Shown here in pieces: positions 16,453 to 25,397 of a stretch of DNA of 64,000 bases (positions are counted from its first letter, which is position 1; each line of letters starts with the position of its first letter). The notes below the pieces were generated by a model. The model was not told the DNA's origin. It made no database searches and saw only the letters and a program-made list of their open reading frames with translations. This DNA comes from Orrella sp037026685 (GTDB lineage: Bacteria; Pseudomonadota; Gammaproteobacteria; Burkholderiales; Burkholderiaceae_B), in NCBI RefSeq assembly GCF_037026685.1, contig NZ_JBANET010000021.1, positions 16,430 to 80,429 of the forward strand. Direction: 5' to 3'. A program made the position numbers and the translations under genes.

Positions 16453-17316
16453 CTAGCGAGCAAAGTCGGTGCTGCGCGCCAGGTCCTGCCAGGCCTCGGT
16501 TTCCCAGGCGACGTGAGCCTGCTTCTCGGCTATCGCCTGCAAGGTATCCGAACCCAGCGGCAGGCGCAGCGGCGGGCGCGGCGCATCGGCAAGCTGCAGC
16601 ATCGCCAGGGCCAGCTTTTCCGGATCGCCGGGCTGCCGGTGGTTAAGGGCGCCGGCGGCTGCCCGCACGGCGCCGGCCGTGGCGGCATAGTCCTCGATGA
16701 TGCGCGACGCCACCGCCAGCGAGGCGCCATCCAGGAAGTCGGTGCGGAAATAGCCCGGCTCCACCACGGTGGCATGGATGCCCAGCGGCGCCAGCTCCTG
16801 GTGCAAGGCCTCGGTAATGCCCTCGATGGCGAATTTGGTGGCGCAATAGACCCCGAAGCCCGCCGCCGCTCGCCAGCCGCCGATCGATGAGAGATTGATG
16901 ACGTGGCCCGCGCCTTGCGCGCGCATGGCCGGCAAGACGGCCCGCAGCACGTTCAGCACGCCGAATACATTGGTTTCGAACACCCGGCGCACCGCTTCCT
17001 CCTCCGATTCCTCCACCGCGCCCAGCAGGCCGAATCCGGCGTTGTTGACCAGCACGTCGATGCGTCCGAACGCCTGCAGCGCCTGCCGGGCCGCCTGCTC
17101 GGCCTGCCGGGCGTCGGTCACGTCCAGGGCCAGCGGCAGCAGCCCGGGCGCCGGCCCCAGCCGGGCGGCTACCGCCGCCGCGTCGCGTCCGGTGGCCACC
17201 ACCGCGTTGCCGTCCTGCAGCGCGGCGCGCGCCATCAATGCTCCCAGTCCGCGCGATGCCCCGGTAATGAACCACACGCGCTTGAAGTTCCTGTCTTGGA
17301 TCTGTGTGTCAGCCAT
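16453..17316 (-). CDS. Short-chain dehydrogenase/reductase
   Basis: A protein of 287 residues. The start at 17316 has AGGAG upstream and gives a normal N-terminus before the Rossmann motif T-G-A-S-R-G-L-G. Other SDR marks are the N-N-A-G motif, the catalytic Ser in N-L-S-S-I-G-G and Y-C-A-T-K. The P-G-Y-F-R-T-D segment and the length of about 285 are typical of the classical SDR subgroup often annotated as oxidoreductases close to retinol-dehydrogenase-like enzymes. The substrate is unknown. It is divergent from the LysR gene at 17437, which probably regulates it. Confidence 0.9.
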   Translation of the reverse strand: MADTQIQDRNFKRVWFITGASRGLGALMARAALQDGNAVVATGRDAAAVAARLGPAPGLLPLALDVTDARQAEQAARQALQAFGRIDVLVNNAGFGLLGAVEESEEEAVRRVFETNVFGVLNVLRAVLPAMRAQGAGHVINLSSIGGWRAAAGFGVYCATKFAIEGITEALHQELAPLGIHATVVEPGYFRTDFLDGASLAVASRIIEDYAATAGAVRAAAGALNHRQPGDPEKLALAMLQLADAPRPPLRLPLGSDTLQAIAEKQAHVAWETEAWQDLARSTDFAR

Positions 17317-17436
17317 GTCTTGCTCCTGTTCGAAATAGTGGGATGGCGGATAAAGCTTAGGCTTGCCGACTGGCAAGAACTAGCTGTCTTTGGCTAGACT
17401 GATAATCAAGAAAAATTTGCCAATAGGAGGCCTGCC

Positions 17437-18390
17437 ATGAACGAGGTGCGGGCGATCACGCTGTTCGTGCGCGCGGCGACGCTGGGCAGCCTGCGCAAGG
17501 CCGCCGTCGACCAGGGCGTCACCCCGCAGGCCGCCAGCCATGCCGTCATGCAGCTGGAAAAACAGCTGGGCGTGCGCCTGCTGCACCGCACGACCCGCAG
17601 GCTTTCCTTGACCGAGGAAGGGCGGCGCCTGCTCGAAGGCGCCACCCCCGCGCTGGCCATGCTCGCATCGGCGCTGGATGACGCCCGCCAAGCCAGCCAT
17701 GCGCTAAGCGGCCCGCTGCGCATCAGCGCGCCGGCTTCGGCCGGGCGCGCGGTGTTCTGGCCCTGCATCCTGGCCTTCGCCCGGCAGCATCCCGAGGTGA
17801 CCCTGGACGTGCGCTTCGACGACCAGTTTTCCGATCTGGTGGCCGGGCAGTTCGACGTGGGCCTGCGCGGAGGTGCGGCGCCGGCGCCCGGCGCGATCGC
17901 CCGGCGCCTGATGCCCATCCAGCTGATCGTGTGCGCGGCCCCGGCCTATCTGCAGCGCCATGGCGCGCCCCGCACGCTGGACGAACTGATGCAGCACCGC
18001 TGCACCGGCTACCGCCGGGCCAATACCGGCAAGCTTGCACCCTGGGAGTTTCGCGTCGGGCAGGAGACGGTGTACCGCGAGGTGCCGGCCGTCTTGTGCG
18101 CCAACGACCTGCAAGCCGAAACCGAGGCCGTGCTGGCGGGCCTGGGTATCGGCCAGCTGGCCAGCTTCTCGGCCGCGCCGCACCTGCGCGCCGGCCGCCT
18201 GGTGCCCTTGCTGACGCGCCACGTGGCCGAGCACGACGCCTTCTACGTCTACTACCGCCGCCGTACCGAGCAGCCGTTGCGCGCCCGGGCATTCATCGAA
18301 TTCATGGTCCAGCGCCTGGCCGGCAATCGTGATTTCTTCCTGCCGCCGGCCGAGCTGCGCGCTTTGGCCGGCCAATGGCGGGCGAGGTGA
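17437..18390 (+). CDS. LysR-type transcriptional regulator
   Basis: A protein of 317 residues with AGGAGG eight bases before the ATG. The N-terminal helix-turn-helix (A-I-T-L-F-V-R-A-A-T-L-G-S-L-R-K-A-A...L-E-K-Q-L-G-V-R-L-L-H-R-T-T-R-R-L-S-L-T-E-E-G) and effector domain are complete and resemble the DsdC/AaeR-like group. It is divergent from the SDR gene with about 120 bases between them. Confidence 0.9.
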   Translation: MNEVRAITLFVRAATLGSLRKAAVDQGVTPQAASHAVMQLEKQLGVRLLHRTTRRLSLTEEGRRLLEGATPALAMLASALDDARQASHALSGPLRISAPASAGRAVFWPCILAFARQHPEVTLDVRFDDQFSDLVAGQFDVGLRGGAAPAPGAIARRLMPIQLIVCAAPAYLQRHGAPRTLDELMQHRCTGYRRANTGKLAPWEFRVGQETVYREVPAVLCANDLQAETEAVLAGLGIGQLASFSAAPHLRAGRLVPLLTRHVAEHDAFYVYYRRRTEQPLRARAFIEFMVQRLAGNRDFFLPPAELRALAGQWRAR

Positions 18391-18501
18391 TGCTGCGCGC
18401 CCTGAAAGCGCGTCATGGCCTTCCTTGTCCGTGGTCCGGTTTGGGTCTTGCTGCCTTTATCGGCGATGATGGAGGCTTGTTCCCGTGCCGGAGGTGGCGC
18501 C

Positions 18502-19161
18502 ATGACAGCAAGAATCAAGATCGACTTTGTCTCCGACGTGGCCTGCCCGTGGTGCGCGGTAGGCCTGGGCGGCCTGCTGGCCGCCATGGAGCGGGTCAAG
18601 GACGTGGCCGAGGTCGAGCTGCGCATGCAGCCCTTCGAGCTCGATCCCGACATGCCTGCCGGCGGCCAGAACACCGTCGAGCGCCTGATGCAGAAATACG
18701 GCTACGAGCGCGAGCAGGTCAACGCCAACCGCCAGCGCATCGCCCAGCGCGCCGCCGAAGTCGGCATGCCCATGCGCATGAGCGAGGACGACCGTTCGTA
18801 CAACACCTTCGATGCGCACCGGCTGCTGCATTGGGCCGGGCTGCAGGGGCCGGCGCAGCAGCTGGCGCTTAAAAAGCGCCTGCTGCGCACCTATCACCAT
18901 GACAACCAGGACACCGCCGATGCCCAGGTGCTGCTGCAGGCCGTCTCGGACGCCGGGCTGGACGTGGAGCAGGCCCGCGAGGTGCTGCAAAGCGGGCGCC
19001 ATGCCGAACAAGTGCGCGCCGAGCAGGCCAGGTGGCTGGAGCAGGGCATCTCTTCGGTCCCGTCCATCATCATCAACGGCGAGTACCTGGTGACCGGCGG
19101 CCAGCCGATAGAGGTGTTCGAGCAATCGCTGCGGCAGGTGGCGGCGCAGGCGGGCGGGTAG
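18502..19161 (+). CDS. FrnE-like DsbA-family oxidoreductase
   Basis: A protein of 219 residues. ATG 18502 is preceded by GGAGG. It begins with a thioredoxin-fold strand and the redox motif D-V-A-C-P-W-C, then the helical insertion of the DsbA family and the cis-Pro region G-I-S-S-V-P-S-I-I-I-N. No signal peptide, so cytoplasmic, as for FrnE/polyketide-type 2-hydroxychromene isomerase relatives. FrnE-type proteins act as disulfide isomerases or stress proteins. It follows the LysR gene in the same direction with a 111-base gap. Confidence 0.9.
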   Translation: MTARIKIDFVSDVACPWCAVGLGGLLAAMERVKDVAEVELRMQPFELDPDMPAGGQNTVERLMQKYGYEREQVNANRQRIAQRAAEVGMPMRMSEDDRSYNTFDAHRLLHWAGLQGPAQQLALKKRLLRTYHHDNQDTADAQVLLQAVSDAGLDVEQAREVLQSGRHAEQVRAEQARWLEQGISSVPSIIINGEYLVTGGQPIEVFEQSLRQVAAQAGG

Positions 19162-19210
19162 GCGAAAGGCGTTCCTTGCCGCGGCCGCTCAAGACGCACA
19201 AACGCATGGC

Positions 19211-19831
19211 CTAAGGCCCGCGCGAGGTCAGGATCTTGATGCCCGCCGCGGCGAAGGCCGCCGCGAAGGCGGCCTCGAAGCCGCGCCGCAGGCGCAGGTA
19301 GCAGCGGATCATGCGGCCGCTGGAGAACAGCAGCGCATAGCCGTGAAAGAGCAGGGTGTTCTGCAGGGCGATGGCCGCGATCACCCAAAGCAGGTCGCTG
19401 GCCGGCGCGTCGGCCGGCACGCCCAGCGAATACAGCGACCCGAAGAACAGGACGGCCTTGGGATTGGTCAAGTGCAGGGCCAGCCCCCGCCGGAAGGCGC
19501 GCCGGCCCGAGGGCGGCGCCGGCACCGCCTGTTCGCCGCGCGTCATGGCCCGCCGTGCCGACTTCCAGGCCAGGAAGATCAGGTAGCCGGCGCCCAGGTA
19601 GCGCGCCAGCTCGAACAGCCAGGCATGGGCCAGCATGACCGCGCTCAGCCCGAAGGCGGCCAGCGCCGACCAGCACAGCGAACCGGTGGTCACGCCCGCG
19701 GCCATCGCCAGCCCGGCCCGCCGGCCATGCGCCATGGACGTGCCCGCGATGCCCAGCGTGGCCGGACCGGGGCTGCCGGCGGCAAGCAAGGCGGCGGCCA
19801 GGATGAGGGTCAGGTTGATCTCGGAGGACAT
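19211..19831 (-). CDS. LysE/RhtB-family exporter
   Basis: A protein of 206 residues with about six hydrophobic helices and the LysE family start A-A-G-S-P-G-P-A-T-L-G-I-A and H-L-T-N-P-K-A-V-L-F-F motif. Members export amino acids or related small solutes. It lies 21 bases after the sugE/gdx gene on the same strand and is probably cotranscribed with it, so it might fall under the same guanidine-responsive leader. Confidence 0.88.
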   Translation of the reverse strand: MSSEINLTLILAAALLAAGSPGPATLGIAGTSMAHGRRAGLAMAAGVTTGSLCWSALAAFGLSAVMLAHAWLFELARYLGAGYLIFLAWKSARRAMTRGEQAVPAPPSGRRAFRRGLALHLTNPKAVLFFGSLYSLGVPADAPASDLLWVIAAIALQNTLLFHGYALLFSSGRMIRCYLRLRRGFEAAFAAAFAAAGIKILTSRGP

Positions 19832-19852
19832 GGTCTTTGCTCGGCGCTCGGG

Positions 19853-20167
19853 TCAGGAAGAGAGCTTCATCATCACCAGGCCGGAGACGATCGTTACGGC
19901 CGCGACGATGCGCATGGGATTGGCGGGCTCACCCAGCACGAACACGCCCACCAGGAAGGCGCCCACCGCCCCGATGCCCGTCCAGATGGTGTAGGCCGTG
20001 CCCAGCGGCAGCGACCGCATGGACACGGACAGCAGTGCAAAGCTGGCCACCATCGTGGCAATGGTGACGATCGAGGGAACCAGCCTTGTGAAGCCATGCG
20101 ATTGCTTCATGAAGAACGCCCACACGATTTCCAGCACGCCCGCAAAGACCAGCCATATCCAAGCCAT
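19853..20167 (-). CDS. sugE: Small multidrug resistance family guanidinium exporter (SugE/Gdx)
   Basis: A protein of 104 residues with four membrane helices. The conserved glutamate in the first helix (A-G-V-L-E-I-V-W-A), the G-F-T-R-L motif at the first loop, W-T-G-I-G-A-V-G-A and L-G-E-P-A-N-P-M-R match SugE/Gdx rather than EmrE. Gdx dimers exchange guanidinium for protons. ATG 20167 is preceded by AAAGGAG. A candidate guanidine-II riboswitch lies directly upstream, which supports the Gdx assignment. Confidence 0.92.
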   Translation of the reverse strand: MAWIWLVFAGVLEIVWAFFMKQSHGFTRLVPSIVTIATMVASFALLSVSMRSLPLGTAYTIWTGIGAVGAFLVGVFVLGEPANPMRIVAAVTIVSGLVMMKLSS

Positions 20168-20193
20168 GTCGGCTCTCCTTTGATCAAAAAGAG

Positions 20194-20243
20194 CCGGGCC
20201 GTCCCGGACATGCTTCCCGCAAAGGGGGGAGGTCGTGGCCTCC
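20194..20243 (-). promoter_or_regulatory. Candidate guanidine-II (mini-ykkC) riboswitch upstream of sugE
   Basis: On the minus strand two short hairpins precede sugE. The proximal one (20194-20207) is CCGGG-ACGG-CCCGG: a five-pair stem closing an ACGG tetraloop, exactly the ACGR loop of guanidine-II motifs. The distal one (20228-20243) has stem GGAGG/CCTCC around a loop containing ACGA, but with two extra C residues, so it deviates. The Shine-Dalgarno AAAGGAG follows at once. Two ACGR hairpins before an SMR exporter gene is the known context. The imperfect first hairpin lowers confidence. Confidence 0.5.
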
Positions 20244-20437
20244 TGCTGGCCGCCAGGCAGGGCCAGCGGCCATAACTCTATCATGCGGCGGTCCTGCTTC
20301 CGGAGCGGGCAGCAGGGCCGCCGCGCCCGATGATTCCGGCGATGCCCACGGCGGCCCGGGCCTTGCGTAACACATTGCAGTATCTGCGTGATCCGCCAGG
20401 GCAGGGATGCGAACAAGCCCGTCCCCGAGCATGATAG

Positions 20438-20456
20438 GTTAGTGGTTCTCATTATC
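20438..20456. promoter_or_regulatory. Fur-box-like operator
   Basis: Read on the minus strand this 19-base site is GATAATGAGAACCACTAAC, matching the left half of the Fur consensus (GATAATGATAATCATTATC) almost perfectly and the right half partly. It lies 17 bases before the start of the siderophore-binding protein gene, where bound Fur-iron would block transcription. Confidence 0.6.
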
Positions 20457-20473
20457 CCTATCCTGGAAGAAAC

Positions 20474-21418
20474 ATGATGCGCACCCGCCTTCGCGCCCTG
20501 GCTCTTGGCGTTTCTCTTCTCGCGGGCACCGTTGCCAACGCGTTCGAACTCGTGCACGACGAGGGCACCTTGAAGCTGCCGGCCGTGCCCGAAACCATCG
20601 TCAGCTTCGACCTGGGGGTGCTGGACTCCCTGAACGCGCTGGATATTCCGGTGGCGGGCGTGCCCAAGTCCAGCTACGAAGGTCCGCTGGAGCGGTTCAA
20701 CAGCGCGCCCGTCGTGGGCACGCTGTTCGAGCCGGATTTCGACACGCTCAAGCAGATCAAGCCCGACCTGATCGTTGCCGGCAGCCGTTCGCGCCCGGCG
20801 ATCCCGGCGCTGTCGGCCATCGCGCCCACGGTAACGCTGGGCGCCGATACCAACGATTTCGTGGCCACGTTCAAGGCGGACAACCTGGCTTTGGCCCGGG
20901 CCTTCGGCAAGCAGGCGCAGGCCGAGGCGGCGCTGGCTCGCATCCAGGAGAATCTCGACGCCTTGCACCAGGCCAACCAGGGCAAGACCGGCGCGTTCCT
21001 GTTCGTGGTCAAGGGCAACGTCATGGCGCACGCGCCGGGCGACCGCTTCGGCTACGCCTATGAGCTGGCCGGCCTGAAGCCGGTGCTGCCGGCGCGCGAT
21101 CCGGCCGCCGCGACGGCCGAGCGCCCCGCCCCCGATTCGCCGCAAGCCAAGGCCCTGGCGGCCAGGCGCGCCGCGGAAATCGCCGCCATCGCCCAGGCCG
21201 AGCCCGACTGGCTCATCGTGCTGGACCGCGGCGCCATCAACGGCGCCGAAAAGACCGCCGCCAAGACGCTGGCGGCCCATCCGGATCTGTCCCGGACCCG
21301 CGCCTTTCGCGAAGGGCGCGTCTACTATGCCGAGCCCAATCCCTGGTACGTGGTGGGGACCGGGCTGGCGAACCTGGAAGCGATTTCGGACAATATGCTG
21401 AAGGCGATGGGGCAGTAG
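20474..21418 (+). CDS. Siderophore ABC transporter periplasmic binding protein
   Basis: A protein of 314 residues with a signal peptide (M-M-R-T-R-L-R-A-L-A-L...A-N-A) and a class III periplasmic binding fold: V-P-E-T-I-V-S-F-D-L-G-V-L-D near the start, then I-K-P-D-L-I-V-A-G and the C-terminal lobe. It resembles FatB/CeuE/YclQ-type iron-siderophore binding proteins. No permease or ATPase genes follow; the next genes are on the other strand, so it is an orphan component. The Fur-like site just upstream indicates expression under iron limitation. Confidence 0.88.
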   Translation: MMRTRLRALALGVSLLAGTVANAFELVHDEGTLKLPAVPETIVSFDLGVLDSLNALDIPVAGVPKSSYEGPLERFNSAPVVGTLFEPDFDTLKQIKPDLIVAGSRSRPAIPALSAIAPTVTLGADTNDFVATFKADNLALARAFGKQAQAEAALARIQENLDALHQANQGKTGAFLFVVKGNVMAHAPGDRFGYAYELAGLKPVLPARDPAAATAERPAPDSPQAKALAARRAAEIAAIAQAEPDWLIVLDRGAINGAEKTAAKTLAAHPDLSRTRAFREGRVYYAEPNPWYVVGTGLANLEAISDNMLKAMGQ

Positions 21419-21460
21419 CCGCAAGGCGCCCGGCCCGTTGCCGTCCGGGTTGCGGCTTTG

Positions 21461-22723
21461 CTAGAACCGCAGCGTCAATGCGGGCACGTAGCTGAACAGC
21501 GCTAGCACCGTCAAAGCACCCAGGTAGTACGGCCAGAGTTCCTTCATTACCTTGAGCACCGGCACCTTGGCGATGGCGCTGGAGATGAACAGCGTGGTGC
21601 CTACCGGCGGCGTGAACAGGCCGATGCTCAGGTTAAGCACCATCATGATCCCCAGTTGCATGGGATCCAGGCCGATCTGCTTGGCCAGCGGCACGAAGAT
21701 GGGGCCCAGCAGCAAGATGGCGGCTGGCAGGTCGATGAACATGCCCACCACGAGCATGATGAGGTTCAGCACCAGGATGATGGCCCAAGGTTCGCGCAAC
21801 GTTTCCAGGCACCATGCCGCGAAGGCCTGCGGCACCTGCGCGAAGGTCACCAGCCAGGCCACCACGGTCGAGCCCATGATGACCAGCATGACCACGCCGG
21901 TGGACACGCCTGCCGCCACCACGGCCTTGACCAGGGCCGCCAGCGTCAGGTCCCGGTAGACCAGCCACCCCATGGCCAGGGCATACAGCGTTGCCAGCAC
22001 CGAGACTTCGGTGGGCGTGGCAAAGCCAAAGCGCAGCAGCACCAGAATCAGTACGGGCAGCAGCAGGGCTGGCGACGCCTTGGCCAGCAGCGGCCAGAAT
22101 CGCTGCCAGTCGAAAGGCGCCCGGTGATAGGGAAAGTGGCGGAACCGCGCAGAGAGGTTGCACACCAGGATGAACACCGCGGTGATCATCAGGCCGGGCA
22201 GCACGCCCGCCAGAAACAGCCCGCCGATCGATACGCCCGAGACCAGGGAATACAGGATCATCGGGATCGAGGGGGGAATCAGCACGGCGATCATCGATGT
22301 CGCGGCGTTGTTGGCCGCGACGAAACCAGCCGGATAGCCTTCTCGCTTTTGCCAGGGAATCAGGACCGCGCCCAGGGACGTGGCGTCGGCCACGGCAGAG
22401 CCTGAAACGCCGCCCATGGTGGCCGAGCCCAGCACCGAAACCGAGGCCAGCCCCCCGCGGTAGCGTTGCACCAGGACGGTGGCGAAATCCACCAGGTGCC
22501 GTCCGAGGGTGCCGCTCATCATCAGGGAACCGGCCAGGATGAAAAAGGGCAGCGCCAGCATCGGGAACGACTGCGAAGGCCCGAACAGCTGCTGGATGAT
22601 GAGGTTGTATGGAAGGAACTCGCTGGTGCTGATGGCCGCGCCCGAGGCGATGACCAGCACGTGTCCTACGGGCACGGCCAGCAATAGCAAGGCCAGGAAG
22701 GTGATGATCAGCATGGGCATCAT
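21461..22723 (-). CDS. TRAP transporter large permease, DctM type
   Basis: A protein of 420 residues with about twelve hydrophobic segments. The start overlaps the end of the dctQ-like gene as ATGA. Motifs include F-P-M-L-A-L-P-F-F-I-L-A-G near the first loop, G-G-V-S-G-S-A-V-A-D-A, N-A-A-T-S-M-I-A-V-L-I-P-P-S-I-P and G-L-F-T-P-P-V-G, all diagnostic of DctM. It imports an organic acid or sugar-acid substrate with the small subunit and the binding protein upstream in the operon. Confidence 0.93.
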   Translation of the reverse strand: MMPMLIITFLALLLLAVPVGHVLVIASGAAISTSEFLPYNLIIQQLFGPSQSFPMLALPFFILAGSLMMSGTLGRHLVDFATVLVQRYRGGLASVSVLGSATMGGVSGSAVADATSLGAVLIPWQKREGYPAGFVAANNAATSMIAVLIPPSIPMILYSLVSGVSIGGLFLAGVLPGLMITAVFILVCNLSARFRHFPYHRAPFDWQRFWPLLAKASPALLLPVLILVLLRFGFATPTEVSVLATLYALAMGWLVYRDLTLAALVKAVVAAGVSTGVVMLVIMGSTVVAWLVTFAQVPQAFAAWCLETLREPWAIILVLNLIMLVVGMFIDLPAAILLLGPIFVPLAKQIGLDPMQLGIMMVLNLSIGLFTPPVGTTLFISSAIAKVPVLKVMKELWPYYLGALTVLALFSYVPALTLRF

Positions 22724-23262
22724 GAGCCGGACTCCTCGCGGTCGGGCTGGGGCAATGCCGTCGAACCCTGCAAGAGCACCCGCACCGCGATGAACAGGCT
22801 GCACGCAGCCGTGCCCAGGGCCGCATAGGCGAGCGCGCCGTAGGCCCAGGCGGCGGACAGCTTGAGCATGGGGCTGGTCTCGATGGATACGACCTCCATC
22901 ATGTTCATCACCGCGCCGAACAGCCACAGGTAAGTCGCCACGACAAGCAGGTTGATGCAAACCGCCCAGGCCGTGCGCAGGCGCTCGGACAGCACGGCGG
23001 TCAGCACGTCCACGGCGATATGGGCGCCGCGCTGCACGCCCAGGACGATGCCCGCCGCGATCATCCAGGGAAATAGGAAGGCAGACAGCTCGCCAACCCA
23101 GGACAGCCCGCCCGCTTGGTTGAAATAGCGTACGAAGACGTTGACGGACAGGCAGGCCAGCAGAACCAGCGTGGTGGAGAGGACCACGAATGCGGAAAAA
23201 CCGGCAATGAGCCGGTCCATCCGCATAGTGGCCCCCGCAAGCGATTGCTTGAAGGGCGTCAT
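22720..23262 (-). CDS. TRAP transporter small permease, DctQ type
   Basis: A protein of 180 residues with four hydrophobic helices; residues 40-60 contain N-V-F-V-R-Y-F, then W-V-G-E-L-S-A-F-L-F-P-W-M-I-A-A-G, the DctQ signature. AGGAAC lies before ATG 23262; a start at 23226 is also possible. It overlaps the DctM gene and follows the binding-protein gene by 32 bases. Confidence 0.92.
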   Translation of the reverse strand: MTPFKQSLAGATMRMDRLIAGFSAFVVLSTTLVLLACLSVNVFVRYFNQAGGLSWVGELSAFLFPWMIAAGIVLGVQRGAHIAVDVLTAVLSERLRTAWAVCINLLVVATYLWLFGAVMNMMEVVSIETSPMLKLSAAWAYGALAYAALGTAACSLFIAVRVLLQGSTALPQPDREESGS

Positions 23263-23294
23263 TGCAGTTCCTGTTTATCGATTCGACCGGCAGC

Positions 23295-24302
23295 TCAGGC
23301 GCTCGCGGCGTCCACGAGGCGCGACACGAACTGGCCGACTCCCTTCCGGTTGCGCCAGGCCTGGACGACCGGCGCGGTGGCTTCGCGGAAAGGCGCCGGA
23401 TCGACCTCGTTGACATGCAGGCTCGTGTCGGCCCGGTACTTGGCCAGCAGCTGCGTGTCGGCCTCGCGCATCAGCTGGCGCTGCAGGGCGCCGGCTTCCT
23501 GGGCGGCCTGCCCGATGGCCTGCAGCTCGGGCGCGCCTACCTTGGCGCGCGCGATGCGCGACATCAGGAATGGATTGCTTTGCCATACGTGGCCAGTCAG
23601 GCTGATGTAGCGGTTGACTTCGTAGAGCTTGGAGCTCTCGATGTTGGCCAGCGGATTCTCCTGGCCGTCGACCACGCCTTGTTGCAGGGCGATGTACAGC
23701 TCGCCGAAGGCGATCTGCTCCGTGCTGGCGCCAAGCGCCTTGAAGATGTCCATCAGCATGACATCGGAAGGGACACGCAATTTCAGGCCCTTCAGGTCCG
23801 CCGGCGTCTGCACGGCCCGCTTGCTGTTGGTGACATGGCGGATGCCGTTGTCCCACCAGCTCAGCAGCGTCATGCCGGCCGGCTCCATCCGCTGGGCCAG
23901 TTCCTGGCCCACGTCGCCCTCGAGCACTTGCGTGGCCTGGTCGGCGGTCTGGAACAGAAAGGGCAGCCCCAGGGCGTTGATCTCCGGCACCAGATTGCCC
24001 ACGGGTCCCTGGCTGTTTATCGAAAAATCCAGCGCGCCGGTGCGCAGGCTGGTCAGCATGGCGGCATCGCTGCCCAACTGCTCGGCGCCGGCGATATTCA
24101 CGCGCACTGCGCCCTGGGTCTTGGCGGCCACCAGTTCGGCGAATTTCTCGGCCGCCACGGCGCGAGGATTGCCCGGCGCGGCGCCGTGGCCCAGCGTCAA
24201 TGTCACCGCCGCGTGCGCGGGACGCACCAGGGCGGGAAAGAAGGGGGCGGCGGCCGCCATGCCGGCGGCGGCAAGGAAGTGGCGTCTGCTAGTGTTGGAC
24301 AT
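23295..24302 (-). CDS. TRAP transporter solute-binding protein, DctP type
   Basis: A protein of 335 residues with a Tat-type signal peptide (S-R-R-H-F-L followed by an Ala-rich hydrophobic stretch ending P-A-H-A). The DctP fold is shown by V-T-L-T-L-G-H-G, the L-R-V-P-S-D-V-M segment with its substrate-carboxylate-binding Arg, and F-G-E-L-Y-I-A-L-Q-Q-G-V-V-D-G-Q-E-N-P. It captures the substrate for the DctQM permease downstream. The Tat signal implies folding before export. Confidence 0.93.
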   Translation of the reverse strand: MSNTSRRHFLAAAGMAAAAPFFPALVRPAHAAVTLTLGHGAAPGNPRAVAAEKFAELVAAKTQGAVRVNIAGAEQLGSDAAMLTSLRTGALDFSINSQGPVGNLVPEINALGLPFLFQTADQATQVLEGDVGQELAQRMEPAGMTLLSWWDNGIRHVTNSKRAVQTPADLKGLKLRVPSDVMLMDIFKALGASTEQIAFGELYIALQQGVVDGQENPLANIESSKLYEVNRYISLTGHVWQSNPFLMSRIARAKVGAPELQAIGQAAQEAGALQRQLMREADTQLLAKYRADTSLHVNEVDPAPFREATAPVVQAWRNRKGVGQFVSRLVDAASA

Positions 24303-24407
24303 GCTGTCTCCTGTCTCTTGTTTGGCTTTGGGAATGTACCCGCGCGCGGCGCGCGCGGTCCTGGCGCGTCCCTTGGGACCGGGGCGGACCGTGCCGCCCC
24401 GGCCGGG

Positions 24408-25397
24408 TCAGAGCCACGACTTGATCGACGCGGCGATGGCCGAGGCCGAAATGCCATAGCGCTCATGCAACGTGGGCAAGGCGCCTGCGTCCAGGAAGGC
24501 GTCGGGCAAGGCGATCTGGCGAAAGCGCGCGGGCGCCACGCCTTCGCGCAGCAACAGGCCCGCGACGGCCTCGCCCAGGCCGCCGGTCACCGAGTGGTTT
24601 TCCGCCACGACCACCAGCCGGCCGCCGCGCCTGGCCTCGCGCAGGATGGTCTGCTCGTCCAGGGGCTTGATGGTGGGCGAGTGCAGCACGGCCACGTCGG
24701 CGGCGCCGCCGGCCAGCGCTTGCGCGGCTTCGAGCGCACGCATGGTAAGGATGCCGCTGGAGATCACCAGGACATCCTTGCCGTCGCGCAGCAGCTTGGC
24801 GCGGCCCAGTTCGAACCGGTAGTCGTACGCGTCCAGCACCAGCGGCACCTTGCCGCGCAGCAGGCGCATGTACACCGGTCCGCGATGGGCGGCGATGGCC
24901 GGCACCGCCTGCTCGATGTCCAGCGCATCGCATGGGTCCACGATCGTCAGGCCCGGCACGCCGCGCAGGATGGATATGTCCTCGGTAGCCTGGTGGCTGG
25001 GACCATAGCCGGTGGTCAGCCCAGGCAGCGCGCAGGCGATCTTGACGTCCAGGTTTTCCTCGGCGATGACCTGGTGGATGAAGTCGTAGGCCCGCCGGGC
25101 CGCGAACACCGCATAGGTCGTTACGAACGGCACGTAGCCTTCCTTGGCCATGCCGCCGGCCGCGCCCATCAGCAACTGCTCGGCCATGCCCATCTGGAAG
25201 AAGCGCTCGGGATACTCCCGCGCGAACAGGTGCAGGTCCGTGTACTTGGCCAGGTCGGCGGTCATGCCCACGATGTCGGGCCGCTGTGCCGCCAGTTCGA
25301 CCAGGGCATTGCCGAACGGCGCGCTGCGGGTGGGTTGCCCTTCGGCGGCGATGGAGGCGATCATGGCCGAGGTGGTCAGCCGGACGGCGGTGCTCAT
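24408..25397 (-). CDS. Transketolase-like protein, C-terminal (pyrimidine-binding) subunit
   Basis: A protein of 329 residues, start at 25397 with AGGAG upstream and overlapping the preceding subunit gene as ATGA. It contains the transketolase pyrimidine domain (M-G-M-A-E-Q-L-L-M-G-A-A-G-G with the catalytic Glu, and the Y-A-V-F-A-A-R-R-A-Y-D segment) and a C-terminal domain. Together with the N-terminal subunit it forms a split thiamine-diphosphate transketolase. Split transketolases occur in dedicated pathways for unusual sugars, for example apulose-4-phosphate or sulfosugars. Confidence 0.9.
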   Translation of the reverse strand: MSTAVRLTTSAMIASIAAEGQPTRSAPFGNALVELAAQRPDIVGMTADLAKYTDLHLFAREYPERFFQMGMAEQLLMGAAGGMAKEGYVPFVTTYAVFAARRAYDFIHQVIAEENLDVKIACALPGLTTGYGPSHQATEDISILRGVPGLTIVDPCDALDIEQAVPAIAAHRGPVYMRLLRGKVPLVLDAYDYRFELGRAKLLRDGKDVLVISSGILTMRALEAAQALAGGAADVAVLHSPTIKPLDEQTILREARRGGRLVVVAENHSVTGGLGEAVAGLLLREGVAPARFRQIALPDAFLDAGALPTLHERYGISASAIAASIKSWL

